Of a stretch of 64,000 bases of DNA, positions 63,621 to 64,000 are shown piece after piece. The notes beneath the pieces are model-generated. The model saw only the letters and a program-made list of their open reading frames with translations. It was not told the origin of the DNA and made no database searches. Both the position numbers and the translations under genes were made by a program. This stretch comes from Tolypothrix brevis GSE-NOS-MK-07-07A (GTDB lineage: Bacteria > Cyanobacteriota > Cyanobacteriia > Cyanobacteriales > Nostocaceae), in the NCBI GenBank assembly GCA_019358985.1, contig JAHHIJ010000025.1, positions 33,061 to 97,060 on the forward strand, written 5' to 3'. Within the stretch, counting starts at the first letter, position 1. Every line of letters begins with the position of its first letter.

Positions 63621-63727
63621 TATAGCGGTTCTCATTTGAATCACATACATGTTCAAAAAATAAATGTAGAGACGTAGCAGTGCTACGTCTCTACACCGCG
63701 TATTGCACACAACCGAGAAGCGCTATA
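63621..63727. mobile_element. 107-bp MITE-like element with TATAGCGNTTCTC ends
   Basis: TATAGCGGTTCTC (63621-63633) and GAGAAGCGCTATA (63715-63727) are inverted with one mismatch. Inside is a GTAGAGACGTAGCAGTGCTA palindrome (63666-63695). Between galE and a transposase; the surrounding GTCGGCAGAGCCGCCCAACG region holds no gene. Confidence 0.7.
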
Positions 63728-63752
63728 ATACCATTTATTTATGAAGATACGC

Positions 63753-64000
63753 CTAACGGGACTTAGACAAAAATGAAGCCCAAATGAAGCCCAAACTAGC
63801 TTTATAAGCGGCAAATAGGTCACGATTTAGGGTCAACCAATCAAAAAAGCGAAAAGATATAGCTGTTCTAAAAGCTTCTAAAGCCTCCGCAAACGTATTC
63901 AAAGGTTTGTTTGCCCACCGACGTCTCAAACCTCCAGTAAGTTGATGCCAAAGAATAAAAGTATAGGCACAAAACACCAAGATAAAATGCCTCAGTAAAC
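63753..64000 (-). mobile_element. IS701-like transposase, C-terminal part at window edge
   Basis: The frame runs off the right edge. Visible residues LLRHFILVFCAYTFILWHQL, TGGLRRRWANKPLNTFAEAL and FRTAISFRFFDWLTLNRDLF match the C-terminal end of IS4/IS701-type cyanobacterial transposases, with the stop at 63753. The catalytic DDE residues lie outside the window. A GGGACTTAGACA segment just after the stop may be the inverted terminal repeat. Confidence 0.75.

Noticed and set aside
63468..63710. 80-residue ORF at the right end
   Set aside because: It spans a MITE and palindrome, so it is translated repeat DNA.

Overview
This window is a stretch of chromosome from a cyanobacterium, most likely a filamentous, heterocyst-type (Nostocales-like) strain. 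The evidence is the photosystem II genes psbK and psbM, the circadian input protein LdpA, a light-repressed-transcript-type hibernation factor, a XisH/XisI pair, Uma2-family genes, many copies of the HIP1 octamer GCGATCGC, and heptanucleotide-type short tandem repeats. I saw no rRNA, no convincing tRNA and no CRISPR array.

Layout. 0-10 kb: small conserved cyanobacterial genes (GFA-type protein, DUF3386, GAF-LuxR regulator), a two-gene DUF488 unit, RlpA, the hydantoinase/5-oxoprolinase pair hyuB-hyuA, and xisI-xisH. 10-14 kb: a MacB-like permease, a membrane-fusion protein that has lost its 5' end, a Spy-like protein and a NarL-type two-component system whose kinase has lost its sensor. 14-27 kb: mostly intact housekeeping genes (R3H/AAA ATPase, ldpA, RR-GGDEF-EAL, two signal peptidases, pyrC, tsaE, yvcK-like, ruvC). 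27-44 kb: accessory and stress genes (DUF29, NIL-ferredoxin, CHAD, Usp, an orphan DUF4255/Pvc16, phosphoserine aminotransferase, P1B-4 metal ATPase, HxlR-receiver with SDR, GNAT, MiaE, DUF1338 next to a class III aminotransferase), mixed with gene wrecks. 44-50 kb: pepP and a decaying exopolysaccharide locus. 50-64 kb: psbK, a 2Fe-2S ferredoxin, psbM, Usp, hpf/lrtA, lipB, surE, a sugar transferase, a HupE-like protein, Uma2, an ABC exporter, galE, and the 3' part of a transposase at the right edge.

Two themes run through the window. First, it is saturated with small palindromic repeats. The main family has a hairpin that begins GTAGAGACG; its tip varies in a base-paired way between copies, and it often sits inside longer elements with their own inverted ends. 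These repeats stand alone, nest in each other, form tandem arrays (24, 25, 86 and 93 bp periods), lie in frame inside conserved genes, and in two places supply a start codon. One pair of paralogous sites shows an empty and an occupied target, which documents insertion. Second, many genes are cut by deletions or stops: a membrane-fusion protein, a histidine kinase, an AAA ATPase/substrate-binding chimera, Uma2 genes, a TagA-type glycosyltransferase, a tyrosine kinase, a dienelactone hydrolase and an Rpn-type nuclease. The picture is repeat-driven remodelling and gene loss around a stable core.

I found no clearly new multi-gene machine. The best candidates for undescribed biology are the palindromic repeat family and its insertion behaviour, the DUF488 plus companion unit, and the DUF1338 plus aminotransferase pair.
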